64,000 bases of DNA from Erysipelotrichaceae bacterium (GTDB taxonomy: Bacteria; Bacillota_I; Bacilli_A; Erysipelotrichales; Erysipelotrichaceae): contig JAFSUN010000003.1 in assembly GCA_017445225.1 (NCBI GenBank), forward strand, positions 32,648 through 96,647, read 5' to 3'. A program made the position numbers and the translations under genes. Each line of letters starts with the position of its first letter. Within the stretch, counting starts at the first letter, position 1. Below, one piece after another: positions 1 to 8,215 of this stretch. The notes under the pieces were generated by a model. It was given only the letters and a program-made list of their open reading frames with translations, made no database searches and was not told the DNA's origin.

Positions 1-805
1 GACAGGTAACCAGGTCGTTGTACATTTCATCGGCGCTGCCGTAGCGCTTGTCCTTATTCTTGGCCGTCGCCCGGATGATGACGTTTTCCACCGCCTGGGG
101 AATCTCCGGATTGAACAGCCTGACGGAAGGGATCTCGTCATGCATGTGCTTTAAGGCGATCTGGACGGCCGTTTCCCCATGGAAAGGCACGTCCCCCGTC
201 AGCATCTCAAAGAAGACGACGCCGAGGGAATAGATATCGCTCTGCACGGTCGCCACCTGGCCCTTGGCCAGTTCCGGTGACAGGTAATGCACGGAGCCCA
301 TGACCGTATCGGTCTGGGTCAGCTGCTGGGAATCCTTGGTAAAGGCAATGCCGAAGTCGGAGAGCTTGACGGTACCGTCATCCTTGATCATGACGTTCTG
401 GCTCTTGATGTCGCGGTGAATGATGCCGTTGGCATGGGCATGCGCGGTGGCGGAGACCAGCTGCTTCATGATGTTGACCGCTTCATCGGCCTGCATGGCG
501 CCGCGGCTCTTGACCAGCTGCTTCAGTGTCTTGCCGGAAACGTATTCCATGACGATGTAGTTGCGGCCGTTCTCCTCGCCGACATCGTAGACTTCGACGA
601 TGTTGGGATGGGACAGGTTGGTAATGGCGCTGGCTTCCCGCTGGAATCTTCTGAGGTTGACCGGATCGTTGTTCAGTTCGCCTCTTAAGACCTTGATGGC
701 CACTTCCCGCTTCAGGATCGTGTCAAAAGCGAGATAGACGTCAGCCATCCCTCCTTCACCGATAAGCTTGATCACCACGTATCTCTTACCGATCATCTCT
801 GCCAT
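1..805 (-). CDS. prkC: PrkC/Stk1-type serine/threonine protein kinase, N-terminal part (runs off left edge)
   Basis: Eukaryotic-type Ser/Thr kinase that phosphorylates cell-wall, translation and division proteins in Firmicutes. Reading leftward from the ATG at 805, the kinase domain shows the glycine loop GEGGMADVY (residues 16-24), the ATP-binding lysine in VAIKVL (K38), the catalytic loop HRDIKSQN, the SDFGIA metal-binding motif and the activation segment GSVHYLSPE. All catalytic elements are intact. The frame is still open at position 1, so the membrane segment and any PASTA repeats lie outside the window. The start sits one base after the prpC stop, the usual phosphatase-kinase coupling. 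Identification is firm; only the extracellular part is unknown. Confidence 0.95.
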   Translation of the reverse strand, partial: MAEMIGKRYVVIKLIGEGGMADVYLAFDTILKREVAIKVLRGELNNDPVNLRRFQREASAITNLSHPNIVEVYDVGEENGRNYIVMEYVSGKTLKQLVKSRGAMQADEAVNIMKQLVSATAHAHANGIIHRDIKSQNVMIKDDGTVKLSDFGIAFTKDSQQLTQTDTVMGSVHYLSPELAKGQVATVQSDIYSLGVVFFEMLTGDVPFHGETAVQIALKHMHDEIPSVRLFNPEIPQAVENVIIRATAKNKDKRYGSADEMYNDLVTC

Positions 806-806
806 G

Positions 807-1517
807 TTACATCTCCACCATCACTGCCGTGATGTTATCGTAGCCGCCGGCCACGTTGGCAAAATCCACCAGTCTCTGGGCCTTGTCCGCCATCTCCTCC
901 CCGTTGGTAAGGGTATCAGCGATGTCACCCAGAGGAACGTAATTGTAAAGACCGTCGCTGCATAAAAGCAGCCACTGATAATCGTTGTCGATCCGGAAGA
1001 TGTCCGGTTCCACGCCCAGCCAGATGCCGACGGCCCGGGTAATGACATGCTTGCCGATCTCGTAGGCCTTCTGGGGGTCCATTCCTTCGTTCTTGATCAG
1101 CTCATTGACCAGGGAGTGATCCTCGGTCAGCTGAACAAGACCTTTCTTTTCCGTATATTCATAACAGCGGGAATCGCCGACGTTCATGATCCAGGTCTCC
1201 CCGTCCATGATCAAAGCGGCGACCATGGTGGTTCCCATGCCCTTCAGTTCGCTGTTTTCAATGGCTTTTTCATAGATGAAACGGTTGACTGCCTTTAAGC
1301 TCTGGCAGAACCATTCCTCGGGATTGTTGGCGAAGTGCTTGTCAAAATGGAGCACCATGCCCTGACAGGCCAGCCGGCTGGCTACATCACCGGCCCGATG
1401 ACCGCCGATGCCGTCGCAGACGATCGCCAGTAAGGCCCCCTTGCCTTCCCTGATGATGAAGCTGTCCTGATTCTGAGCCCGGGCCAGACCTTTGTCGCTT
1501 ATTCCGTATTTATTCAT
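807..1517 (-). CDS. prpC: PP2C-type protein phosphatase PrpC/Stp
   Basis: Metal-dependent Ser/Thr phosphatase that reverses PrkC phosphorylation. It has about 236 residues, the normal length. PP2C motifs are visible in order: the N-terminal QNQDS (D18), the metal-binding CDGIGGHRAGD (D35, G36), GDSRCY, TEDHS, CSDGLYN, and the C-terminal GGYDNITAV. I chose the ATG at 1517 (MNKYGISDKG) because AAAGGAG lies at the right distance upstream and family similarity begins there; an in-frame ATG 57 bases earlier lies within rlmN. The start overlaps the last eight bases of rlmN, and the stop is one base from prkC, so rlmN-prpC-prkC are translationally coupled. Confidence 0.95.
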   Translation of the reverse strand: MNKYGISDKGLARAQNQDSFIIREGKGALLAIVCDGIGGHRAGDVASRLACQGMVLHFDKHFANNPEEWFCQSLKAVNRFIYEKAIENSELKGMGTTMVAALIMDGETWIMNVGDSRCYEYTEKKGLVQLTEDHSLVNELIKNEGMDPQKAYEIGKHVITRAVGIWLGVEPDIFRIDNDYQWLLLCSDGLYNYVPLGDIADTLTNGEEMADKAQRLVDFANVAGGYDNITAVMVEM

Positions 1518-2559
1518 CTGACCTGCTCCTTTCATATTTGCTTCTGAGCTGTCCGCAGGCAGCATCAATGTCATCCCCGTGCTTCTGCCTCAGGGTGCAG
1601 CGCACGTGATGGCTCATCAGTTTATTGTACAGCGCCATCGCCGTCTTGTAGTCGGTAGTCGTAAAGCCGTGCTCATCGACCGTGTTGTAGGGGATCAGAT
1701 TGACATAGACGTCAAAGTCCCGGGTCAGCTTTATCAACTGATCAACGCACTCATCGGTATCGTTGACACCCTTTAACAGGATGTATTCATACGATAAGCG
1801 CCGGTTGTTCTTGGAAGCATAGTATCTTAAGGCCTCCATCAGCTCGCTGAGCGGATAGGCCCGGTTGACCGGCATTAACCGGCTTCTTAATTCATCGTTG
1901 GGGGCGTGCAGGGAGATGGCCAGGTTGTACTGGACCTGCTCGTCCGCAAAGCGGCGGATGCCCGGCACCAGTCCGCAGGTGGAGATGGTGATGTGGCGGG
2001 CCCCGATGCCCAGGCCCAGATCGTGGTTGACGATGCGGCAGAAGTTCAGAACGTTGTCGTAGTTGTCAAACGGTTCCCCGGTCCCCATCACGACGATGTG
2101 GGAGACCCGGATCCCGGCTTCCTCGACGTCCTTCTGAACCTGCAGGACCTGCTGGACCATTTCACCGGCCGTCAGATCTCTCTGCTTTTTCAGTAAGCCG
2201 GAAGCGCAGAAGGTACAGCCCATGTTGCAGCCGACCTGGGAGGTGACGCAGATACAGTCACCGTAGTCATAGTGCATCAGCACCGATTCGATGCTGGCCC
2301 TGTCGCTCAATTCAAAGAGGTACTTGCGGGTGCCGTCGCGGGAGATCTGCTTTCTAACTTCCGTGATCTGCTCCAGCGAATAGTTTTCCGTCAGCCACTG
2401 GCGCAGTTTGACGGACAGGTTGCTCATCTCTTCAAAGGAGGTCACCTTCTGGCGGTAAAGCCACTGAAAAAGCTGGCTGGCATTGAACTTCTTAAAGCCG
2501 GCAGCCACCAGTAATTCTTCGAGCTGAGCTAAACTGTAATCGTAAATGGAAACTGTCAT
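1510..2559 (-). CDS. rlmN: 23S rRNA (A2503-C2)/tRNA (A37-C2) methyltransferase RlmN
   Basis: Radical-SAM enzyme that methylates C2 of A2503 in 23S rRNA and A37 of some tRNAs. The protein has about 349 residues. The CxxxCxxC cluster for the 4Fe-4S centre is at residues 111-118 (GCNMGCTFCASG). It is followed by the SAM-binding GTGEPFDNYDN and the C-terminal RQKHGDDIDAACGQL, which contains the second catalytic cysteine. AGAGG lies five bases before the ATG at 2559; a GTG two codons upstream is less likely because it overlaps the ribosome binding site. It sits between rsmB and prpC, as in other Firmicutes. Confidence 0.95.
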   Translation of the reverse strand: MTVSIYDYSLAQLEELLVAAGFKKFNASQLFQWLYRQKVTSFEEMSNLSVKLRQWLTENYSLEQITEVRKQISRDGTRKYLFELSDRASIESVLMHYDYGDCICVTSQVGCNMGCTFCASGLLKKQRDLTAGEMVQQVLQVQKDVEEAGIRVSHIVVMGTGEPFDNYDNVLNFCRIVNHDLGLGIGARHITISTCGLVPGIRRFADEQVQYNLAISLHAPNDELRSRLMPVNRAYPLSELMEALRYYASKNNRRLSYEYILLKGVNDTDECVDQLIKLTRDFDVYVNLIPYNTVDEHGFTTTDYKTAMALYNKLMSHHVRCTLRQKHGDDIDAACGQLRSKYERSRSDE

Positions 2560-2575
2560 GTGCACCTCTGCCTGC

Positions 2576-3829
2576 TTATTCTATCATAGAACGCTGAAGC
2601 TTGGCGATATAGAATCCGTCCGAATGCTCGTCGAACGGGAAAATGGTTCTTTCACTGATCAGGGTAAAATCCGGATGGTCAGCCAGGAAGGCGGCGATCT
2701 GCCGTTCGTTTTCCTTCTTGTTCAGCGTACAGGTCGAATAGACCAGAATGCCCTGCGGTTTTACCATCTCGCCGGCGGCAGCCAGGATTTCCGCCTGCAG
2801 TTTCACGATGTCATCGAGATCTTCCGGTTTCAGATTGTACTTGATCTCCGGCTTGTGCTTCAGGGTGCCTAAACCGGAACAGGGAGCGTCGACCAATACC
2901 TTGTCAAAGGTGCCCCTGGTGAAGTAGTAGGCCAGCATGCGGCCGTCGCAGCACTTGGTTTCAATGCTGGAGAGTCCGTACTTCTTAATGCCCTTGTCGA
3001 TCAGTTCCACCCGCTTGGGGTAGATGTCACAGGCAATGATCTTTCCCTGATCATTTCGGGCCATGGCCATCTGGAAGCTCTTGGTGCCCGGCGAGGCGCA
3101 GACATCGAGGATCAGATCATCAGGCTGAGGATCCAGGGTATTGACGACCTGCTGGGAACTGACGGCCTGAATGATGACGTCATGGTTGCGGAAATAATCG
3201 GTCCTGACGATGTTGCCGCGGTAATAGAGGCTGTCTGCCACCGGTCCCTGAACAAACAGCGGGTCCTTCAGCAGTTCTTCCGCCGTCGTCTTCATGACGT
3301 TGACCCTTAAGGCCACTTTGGCCTGCTGCAGGTCTTCCCGGCAGATCTTCTCACAGGCTTCCCAGCCGTAGTGAGCGATCCACATCCGGATCAGCCACTC
3401 GGGATGGCTGGTCTCAATGGCCAGTTTCCTTATTTCATCGCTCTCTTCCACCTTGACGGCCCCGGAGAGCGAGATCTTTCTTAACACCGCGTTAACCAGC
3501 CGGGAATAGGTTCCCTCCTTATGGTCATGGGCGATCTGCACCGCCTCATTGACCACGGCATAGTGCGGCACCTTCTGCATGAAAAGAAGCTGATAGACCG
3601 ACATGTCCATCAGGATGGCGATCTCCTGATCGATCGGATTATCCACGTAGAGCGACCACTGATAGCGCAGATACATCTGATGGCGCAGGGTCCCGTAGAC
3701 GATCGTCGTCAAAAGAGCCTGATCATTGTTGCTCAGACCGTCATGGCGGTACCTCATCACCAGTGAGGCAAACTCTTCCTTCTTCATGATGCCGCAAAGG
3801 CACTTAAACGCGATTTCTCTTACTTTCAT
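2576..3829 (-). CDS. rsmB: 16S rRNA (cytosine-967-C5) methyltransferase RsmB
   Basis: Methylates C967 of 16S rRNA. The 417-residue protein has a NusB-like RNA-binding domain (about residues 1-130) followed by a Rossmann methyltransferase domain. The latter shows VCASPGTKSFQMA for SAM binding, DAPCSGLGTL, and YSTCTLNKKEN with the catalytic cysteine. The ATG lies one base after the priA stop (TAA-G-ATG), so translation is coupled. In Bacillus and relatives def and fmt usually lie between priA and this gene; they are absent here. Confidence 0.95.
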   Translation of the reverse strand: MKVREIAFKCLCGIMKKEEFASLVMRYRHDGLSNNDQALLTTIVYGTLRHQMYLRYQWSLYVDNPIDQEIAILMDMSVYQLLFMQKVPHYAVVNEAVQIAHDHKEGTYSRLVNAVLRKISLSGAVKVEESDEIRKLAIETSHPEWLIRMWIAHYGWEACEKICREDLQQAKVALRVNVMKTTAEELLKDPLFVQGPVADSLYYRGNIVRTDYFRNHDVIIQAVSSQQVVNTLDPQPDDLILDVCASPGTKSFQMAMARNDQGKIIACDIYPKRVELIDKGIKKYGLSSIETKCCDGRMLAYYFTRGTFDKVLVDAPCSGLGTLKHKPEIKYNLKPEDLDDIVKLQAEILAAAGEMVKPQGILVYSTCTLNKKENERQIAAFLADHPDFTLISERTIFPFDEHSDGFYIAKLQRSMIE

Positions 3830-3830
3830 C

Positions 3831-6005
3831 TTAATCCATTACATAGGGGTCGATGTCGATCTGGATCCTTAACTGCTGCTTGTTGTAGGACAGCTGCTGG
3901 AACCAGTTCCAGACATCGTCGATCATCTTTTCCCGGTCCATGCTCTTGATGACGATGCGGTGCCGGTATTCATCAAAGCTGCGGTTCAGCTGGCTGGGGC
4001 CCAATACCCGCAGCCCTTCGATGCTGCGGAAATGCTGGGCGCCTTCATACGCCGCCTTCTGGACCTTGCCTTCATCGCCGGAAACAAACATGATGGCCGC
4101 CATGTAGCAGTATGGCGGATAGGTACCGATGTGACGGTAGTTCATCTCCCGCTTGAAGAAATTAACATAGTCCTGCTTTACTGCTAATTGTATACCATAA
4201 TGGGAACAATTATAAGCCTGGACGAAGACTTCGCCCTTTCTTTTTCCCCTTCCGCTTCTACCCGAAGCCTGAACGATCAGGTCAAAGGTGACCTCCACGC
4301 AGCGGTAGTCCATCCTGGCCAGCAGGGCATCGGCATTGAAGATGCCCACCAGGGTGACGTCCGGATAGTCCAGACCCTTGGCGATCATCTGGGTACCCAG
4401 CAGGATGTCGGCTTCATGCCGCTCAAACTGCTCCAGGATCTCCTGGTGGCCGCCCTTCTTGCGGGTGGTATCGGCATCCATTCTTAAGATCCGGGCTTCC
4501 GGGAATTCCTTCTGAACGGCCTCGTAAAGCCGCTGGGTCCCAACCCCGTAGTGCAGCCAGCTGCGGCTGCCGCAGGTCGGACAGGCAATATCGGCATCCA
4601 TGGTCTGGCCGCAGGTATGGCACATCAGGATGTTTTCATCCTTGTGATAGCTCATGGCAATGTCGCAATGCGGGCACTGGATAACCTCACCGCAGCTGCT
4701 GCAGCGCATGATCGGCGTATAGCCCCTTCTGTTTAATAAGAGGATGCACTGCTCATGGTTTTCCAGCCTCTCCCTCATCGCGTCCTTTAGGGGCTGCGAG
4801 AGGATGGTATTGCCCTTGCGCAGCTGCTTCTGCATGTCGATCAGATAGCTCTTCGGCAGATTCTGATAGATGCGGTTCTTTAATTCCACCAGGTCATAGA
4901 CTCCCTTGATGGCCCGGGCATAGCTCTCCAGGGTCGGGGTGGCCGAGCCGAGGATGACCTTGCAGCCGTGATGCTGAGCCCGGTGAATGGCCACGTCGCG
5001 GCAATGATACTTGGGAGTGGAATCCTGCTTATAGGAGTGGTCGTGTTCCTCGTCCAGAACGATCAGGCCCAGATTGTCAAAGGGCATGAATACGGCACTG
5101 CGGGTCCCGACCACGATGCTTACCTTGTGTTTCCTGACCAGCTGATACTGTTCATAGCGCTCCTGATTGTTGAGCTTGGAGTGGTAGATGGCGATATTGT
5201 TGCCAAAGCGCGAAGTCATCCGGCTGACCATCTGCGGGGTCAGGGAGATCTCCGGTACCAGGATCAGGACCTGCTTGCCCTGACGGCACTTCTGAGCCGC
5301 CAGCTGCATGTACACTTCCGTCTTGCCGGAGCCGGTCAGCCCGTGCAGCAGGATCACGTCCTTCTGACTGTTGTTGATCTTCTCAATGGCCTGCTTCTGC
5401 TCTTCAGTCAGCGGATAGCCGGCTTCCCGGATCTCCAGATTGGAAACCTCTGCTTCCCGCTCCTTGGCCGTTACCTTAATGGCTCCCCGCTCAAACAGCA
5501 CACCGTAGACACCGGGATAGTTCCTGTTGAACTCGCTTCTTAACATCCCGCCGTTCTTCAGGGCTTCCACGGCGGCCTTCTGCTTATTGCTGGTAGCCTG
5601 GGAGGGATCGATCAGTTCAATGTAATATTCCATGACGGCCTTCTGACGGTTGCCCTTCGGCTTCATCTTGGCCGGCAGCATCGACTGGAAACAGGCGATG
5701 TTGGTGCTGACGGTCTGGCGGGCCATCCATAAGCCCAGTTCATACAGCTCGTCGTTCATCAGCGGCTCATTATCGATCAGTTCGCTGATTTCCTTTATTT
5801 CAAAGCCATTAGCCTGCTGATATTCCTCAGCGGAAAGATCGGAATGCTCGCAGGAGTCGACAAAACCGACAACCTGCTGGCTGCCTAACGGTACCGTTAC
5901 TCTCATTCCTCTCTCCAGGCGGACCTCATCACCGCAACAGTAGCTGAACGTACGATTCAGATTCATTACGGAATGCTCCAGCCAGACATTGACTATCTGC
6001 ATCAT
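3831..6005 (-). CDS. priA: Primosomal replication-restart helicase PriA
   Basis: 3'-to-5' DNA helicase that reloads the replisome at stalled forks. The 724-residue protein has an N-terminal 3'BD domain, the Walker A GLTGSGKTEV, a DEEHD box, and the eight-cysteine zinc region (CSSCGEVIQCPHC followed by CHTCGQ and CPTC) inserted between helicase lobes, plus GTQMIAKGLDYPDV in lobe 2. Length is typical. The ribosome binding site is GGCGGTG just before two adjacent ATGs (6005 and 6002). It heads the priA-rsmB-rlmN-prpC-prkC operon, with an extended -10 just upstream. Confidence 0.96.
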   Translation of the reverse strand: MMQIVNVWLEHSVMNLNRTFSYCCGDEVRLERGMRVTVPLGSQQVVGFVDSCEHSDLSAEEYQQANGFEIKEISELIDNEPLMNDELYELGLWMARQTVSTNIACFQSMLPAKMKPKGNRQKAVMEYYIELIDPSQATSNKQKAAVEALKNGGMLRSEFNRNYPGVYGVLFERGAIKVTAKEREAEVSNLEIREAGYPLTEEQKQAIEKINNSQKDVILLHGLTGSGKTEVYMQLAAQKCRQGKQVLILVPEISLTPQMVSRMTSRFGNNIAIYHSKLNNQERYEQYQLVRKHKVSIVVGTRSAVFMPFDNLGLIVLDEEHDHSYKQDSTPKYHCRDVAIHRAQHHGCKVILGSATPTLESYARAIKGVYDLVELKNRIYQNLPKSYLIDMQKQLRKGNTILSQPLKDAMRERLENHEQCILLLNRRGYTPIMRCSSCGEVIQCPHCDIAMSYHKDENILMCHTCGQTMDADIACPTCGSRSWLHYGVGTQRLYEAVQKEFPEARILRMDADTTRKKGGHQEILEQFERHEADILLGTQMIAKGLDYPDVTLVGIFNADALLARMDYRCVEVTFDLIVQASGRSGRGKRKGEVFVQAYNCSHYGIQLAVKQDYVNFFKREMNYRHIGTYPPYCYMAAIMFVSGDEGKVQKAAYEGAQHFRSIEGLRVLGPSQLNRSFDEYRHRIVIKSMDREKMIDDVWNWFQQLSYNKQQLRIQIDIDPYVMD

Positions 6006-6015
6006 ATCACCGCCT

Positions 6016-6024
6016 TAATTCTAG
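6016..6024 (-). promoter_or_regulatory. Candidate extended -10 promoter for the priA operon
   Basis: On the minus strand TGC-TAGAAT lies just upstream of the priA ribosome binding site. No good -35 hexamer stands at 17 bases, which is common for TGn-extended promoters. No terminator separates it from priA. Confidence 0.4.
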
Positions 6025-6083
6025 CACACTCCGACCGCAAATACCCATAAGGGAAGGCCTAAGATTTTCCAAACGCCAACATT

Positions 6084-6105
6084 AAAGGAGCCTTACAGCT
6101 CCCTT
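6084..6105 (-). terminator. Hairpin after the YwaF-like gene
   Basis: The arms AAAGGAGC and GCTCCCTT form an 8-bp stem (one wobble pair) just past the stop of the membrane-protein gene. The following T-run on the minus strand is short, so it is a weak intrinsic terminator. Confidence 0.45.
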
Positions 6106-6112
6106 ATGCTCA

Positions 6113-6877
6113 TCAGTTTTTCTTTTTTCTTAACAGCGGAATGTAGAGGATCGATACCAGGATGACCACCACCGCCGACAGGATCACCAGATACAGATAC
6201 CAGTGCCAGATCTCCGTCATCTTAATGCCCAGCGGATTGTCATAGGTGAACATGAAGTTCGGCCAGAAATCCACCGCTACCAGCTTGCCGTCGACATAGG
6301 TCGGGGAAGCCAGCAGGGAATTGACATAAAGGGACAGGAAGCCCGCCAGAAAGGCGATCAGCAGCGTGGCCTTCAGGTGCTTCTTCTGCCAATGGATCTC
6401 ACCGGAAGCGGCGATGCAGACGGCCAGCACTATCAGCATGGCGTGATAGATGAAGGTCTGATAGGCCAGCGGATGGATGAAGGCCTTTTCCACCGGCACA
6501 CTGGTACGGAAGATCGACGGCATTAAGATCGCCGCAATCGCGCCTAAAAGACAGCTGGGATACATGAAGGCCAGTACGTTTTCCCGCATCTTCTTGTTGG
6601 AAGTAAAGCAGACATAGAAGATCAGCGGGATCTGAATGGAACACAGATGCAGCGGCAGGTGATTCATCTCAATGTAGGGATAGATGATGGCCCCATTGGT
6701 GGACGGTACCATTCGGATGACGCTGAAGACCTTGACGAACTCGGAAGCCACGCAGACCCCGCAGCAGTAGATCAGTACCTGATGCAAAGAGGGGCGCTTT
6801 TGAAAATACAGCCAGATGAAGGCTGCACACAGTATCACACAGATGGCGATCCAGATGAAATGCCTGACAGTAAACAT
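6113..6877 (-). CDS. YwaF/TMEM164-family integral membrane protein
   Basis: 254 residues with about seven hydrophobic segments and almost no soluble domain. The motif MNHLPLHLCSIQ near residue 75 and the run of conserved helices match the YwaF family (TIGR02206; distantly TMEM164), whose biochemical role is not established. GGAGG stands eight bases before the ATG at 6877, and a TATAAT -10 lies further upstream around 6913-6918, so the gene probably has its own promoter. It is flanked by hairpins on both sides, suggesting a single-gene transcript. The family assignment is reasonable; no function can be given. Confidence 0.7.
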   Translation of the reverse strand: MFTVRHFIWIAICVILCAAFIWLYFQKRPSLHQVLIYCCGVCVASEFVKVFSVIRMVPSTNGAIIYPYIEMNHLPLHLCSIQIPLIFYVCFTSNKKMRENVLAFMYPSCLLGAIAAILMPSIFRTSVPVEKAFIHPLAYQTFIYHAMLIVLAVCIAASGEIHWQKKHLKATLLIAFLAGFLSLYVNSLLASPTYVDGKLVAVDFWPNFMFTYDNPLGIKMTEIWHWYLYLVILSAVVVILVSILYIPLLRKKKN

Positions 6878-6967
6878 ATTATTGTCCTCCGGAATCTTGT
6901 TGCCTTGATTATAACATCCCTGACCGGCAGGTGGTGAATTATTATCTGTCCCAAGTGTAAAAGAACT

Positions 6968-7000
6968 GTAAAATCCTCCCGTCTCATGAACAGGAGGATT
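6968..7000 (-). terminator. Intrinsic terminator after the 7.0-kb small membrane-protein gene
   Basis: On the minus strand AATCCTCC pairs with GGAGGATT across a 13-base loop and is followed by a short T-run. It lies about 25 bases beyond the stop at 7025. Confidence 0.65.
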
Positions 7001-7024
7001 CCCTTGAATTCTGTAATGTCTGTT

Positions 7025-7423
7025 TTACTGGTTTTCCGGCAGATAGGCGATCCGGGGATCCTCAGGGTCATAGAGGACGTCCACGAAGGTCGATGCCTTT
7101 ACCCGGCCGATCGGTACCTTGTTTTTCATTTCCCTGATCAGAACGCCGGTAGCTACCAGCTGGCTGTTTTTGCCGACTCTCTCCTGAATCTGATACTTCT
7201 TTTCGTCGACTTCGTACTCTACGGTAACGACATCCTGATTCTTGCGGCCCTGGCAGACAAAGGAGGTAACCAGTCCCAGCACCTTTTCCGTGCACTGGGC
7301 CAGCTCCGACTTCTTAAAGCCCTTCTTTTCGTTGAGATAAAGTTTCAGAACGATCAGCAGGGCAATGGCTGCGATCACGGTAAAACCGGCGATAATCAGG
7401 ATGATGACAACATCTAAATCCAT
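7025..7423 (-). CDS. Small single-pass membrane protein, DUF3592-like
   Basis: 132 residues: one N-terminal membrane helix (about residues 5-28), then a soluble domain predicted to be mostly beta, with VTVEYEVDEKKYQ and the ending DVLYDPEDPRIAYLPE. The strand-rich tail ending in a YDPxDP phrase recalls DUF3592-type membrane-associated proteins of unknown function. I chose the ATG at 7423, spaced six bases from GGGAG; an ATG four codons earlier overlaps that site. It lies between gmk and the YwaF-like gene and is separated from gmk by a hairpin. Function unknown. Confidence 0.6.
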   Translation of the reverse strand: MDLDVVIILIIAGFTVIAAIALLIVLKLYLNEKKGFKKSELAQCTEKVLGLVTSFVCQGRKNQDVVTVEYEVDEKKYQIQERVGKNSQLVATGVLIREMKNKVPIGRVKASTFVDVLYDPEDPRIAYLPENQ

Positions 7424-7435
7424 AATTTCTCCCAT

Positions 7436-7461
7436 AGAAAAGGCACGAAAAATCTCGTGCC
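7436..7461 (-). terminator. Intrinsic terminator after gmk
   Basis: GGCACGA (7442-7448) pairs with TCGTGCC (7455-7461). On the minus strand a TTTTC run follows. Located seven bases past the gmk stop. Confidence 0.7.
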
Positions 7462-7467
7462 GCTTTT

Positions 7468-8031
7468 TTACAACATGTGACGCTTGATGATGACGGAGAT
7501 CAGCTCGGCAGCCAATTCAGCGTCTTCGTTACAGACAACGTACTTGTACTGGCTCAGCATGTTCATCTCTCTGTTTGCCTTGCCCAAACGCTGCTGAACG
7601 ATTTCCTCAGGTTCGGTCCTTCTGCCTCTGATGCGCTTCTCCAGTTCCTCCATGCTCGGTGGAATGATGAAGATGGTCAGAGCATCCGGGCACTTTTCCT
7701 TAACCTTGATGGCACCTTCTACTTCAATTTCCAGCAGGACGTTTTTGCCCAGCTTGCGCAGACTTTCAACGTTTTCCGCCGGTGTTCCATAGTAGTTGCC
7801 GACGAATTCCGTCCATTCCAGCAGTTCATTGTTCTTAATGGCCTCTTCAAAACGCTCTCTGGAGACGAAGAAATAATCGATGCCGTCTCTTTCTCCCTTT
7901 CTTCTTTCACGGGAAGTCATTGAGATCGAATAAGCCAGATTCAGTTCCGGATTATCAATAAACTTTTCTCTTACGGTACCCTTGCCGACGCCGGAAGGTC
8001 CGGAGATTACAACCAACAGTCCCTTCTTCAT
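7468..8031 (-). CDS. gmk: Guanylate kinase
   Basis: Converts GMP to GDP with ATP, an essential nucleotide-salvage and alarmone-precursor step. The 187-residue protein has the P-loop SGPSGVGKGTV (residues 10-20), the GMP-binding SMTSRERRKGERDG and YFFVSRE motifs, VLLEIEVEGA, and the lid sequence RIRGRRTEPEE. Length is typical. The ribosome binding site AAAGGGAG precedes the ATG, and a good sigma-A promoter (TTGACA-18-TAAAAT) is divergent from rqcH. The rpoZ gene that often follows gmk is not present here. Confidence 0.96.
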   Translation of the reverse strand: MKKGLLVVISGPSGVGKGTVREKFIDNPELNLAYSISMTSRERRKGERDGIDYFFVSRERFEEAIKNNELLEWTEFVGNYYGTPAENVESLRKLGKNVLLEIEVEGAIKVKEKCPDALTIFIIPPSMEELEKRIRGRRTEPEEIVQQRLGKANREMNMLSQYKYVVCNEDAELAAELISVIIKRHML

Positions 8032-8054
8032 ATTTTCATCACTCCCTTTACAAT

Positions 8055-8084
8055 ATTTTAGGAGTATGACAGGTACAATGTCAA
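8055..8084 (-). promoter_or_regulatory. Sigma-A promoter for gmk
   Basis: On the minus strand, -35 TTGACA (8079-8084) and -10 TAAAAT (8055-8060) are separated by 18 bases, about 25 bases upstream of the gmk start. Confidence 0.75.
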
Positions 8085-8162
8085 ATACAAACTTTTCAGA
8101 TTTTCATAATAATCTGTTAAGAAAATGCTCTTTTTTCCCAAAAATCCCTATTTTGGCCGGGA

Positions 8163-8191
8163 ATGACAATTCAGGGAAAATATGCTATTCT
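8163..8191 (+). promoter_or_regulatory. Sigma-A promoter for the rqcH operon
   Basis: -35 ATGACA (8163-8168) and -10 TATTCT (8186-8191), 17-base spacer, upstream of AGGAGG at 8204-8209 and the ATG at 8216. Divergent from the gmk promoter. Confidence 0.6.
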
Positions 8192-8215
8192 CATAGAAGA
8201 AACAGGAGGCAGAAA

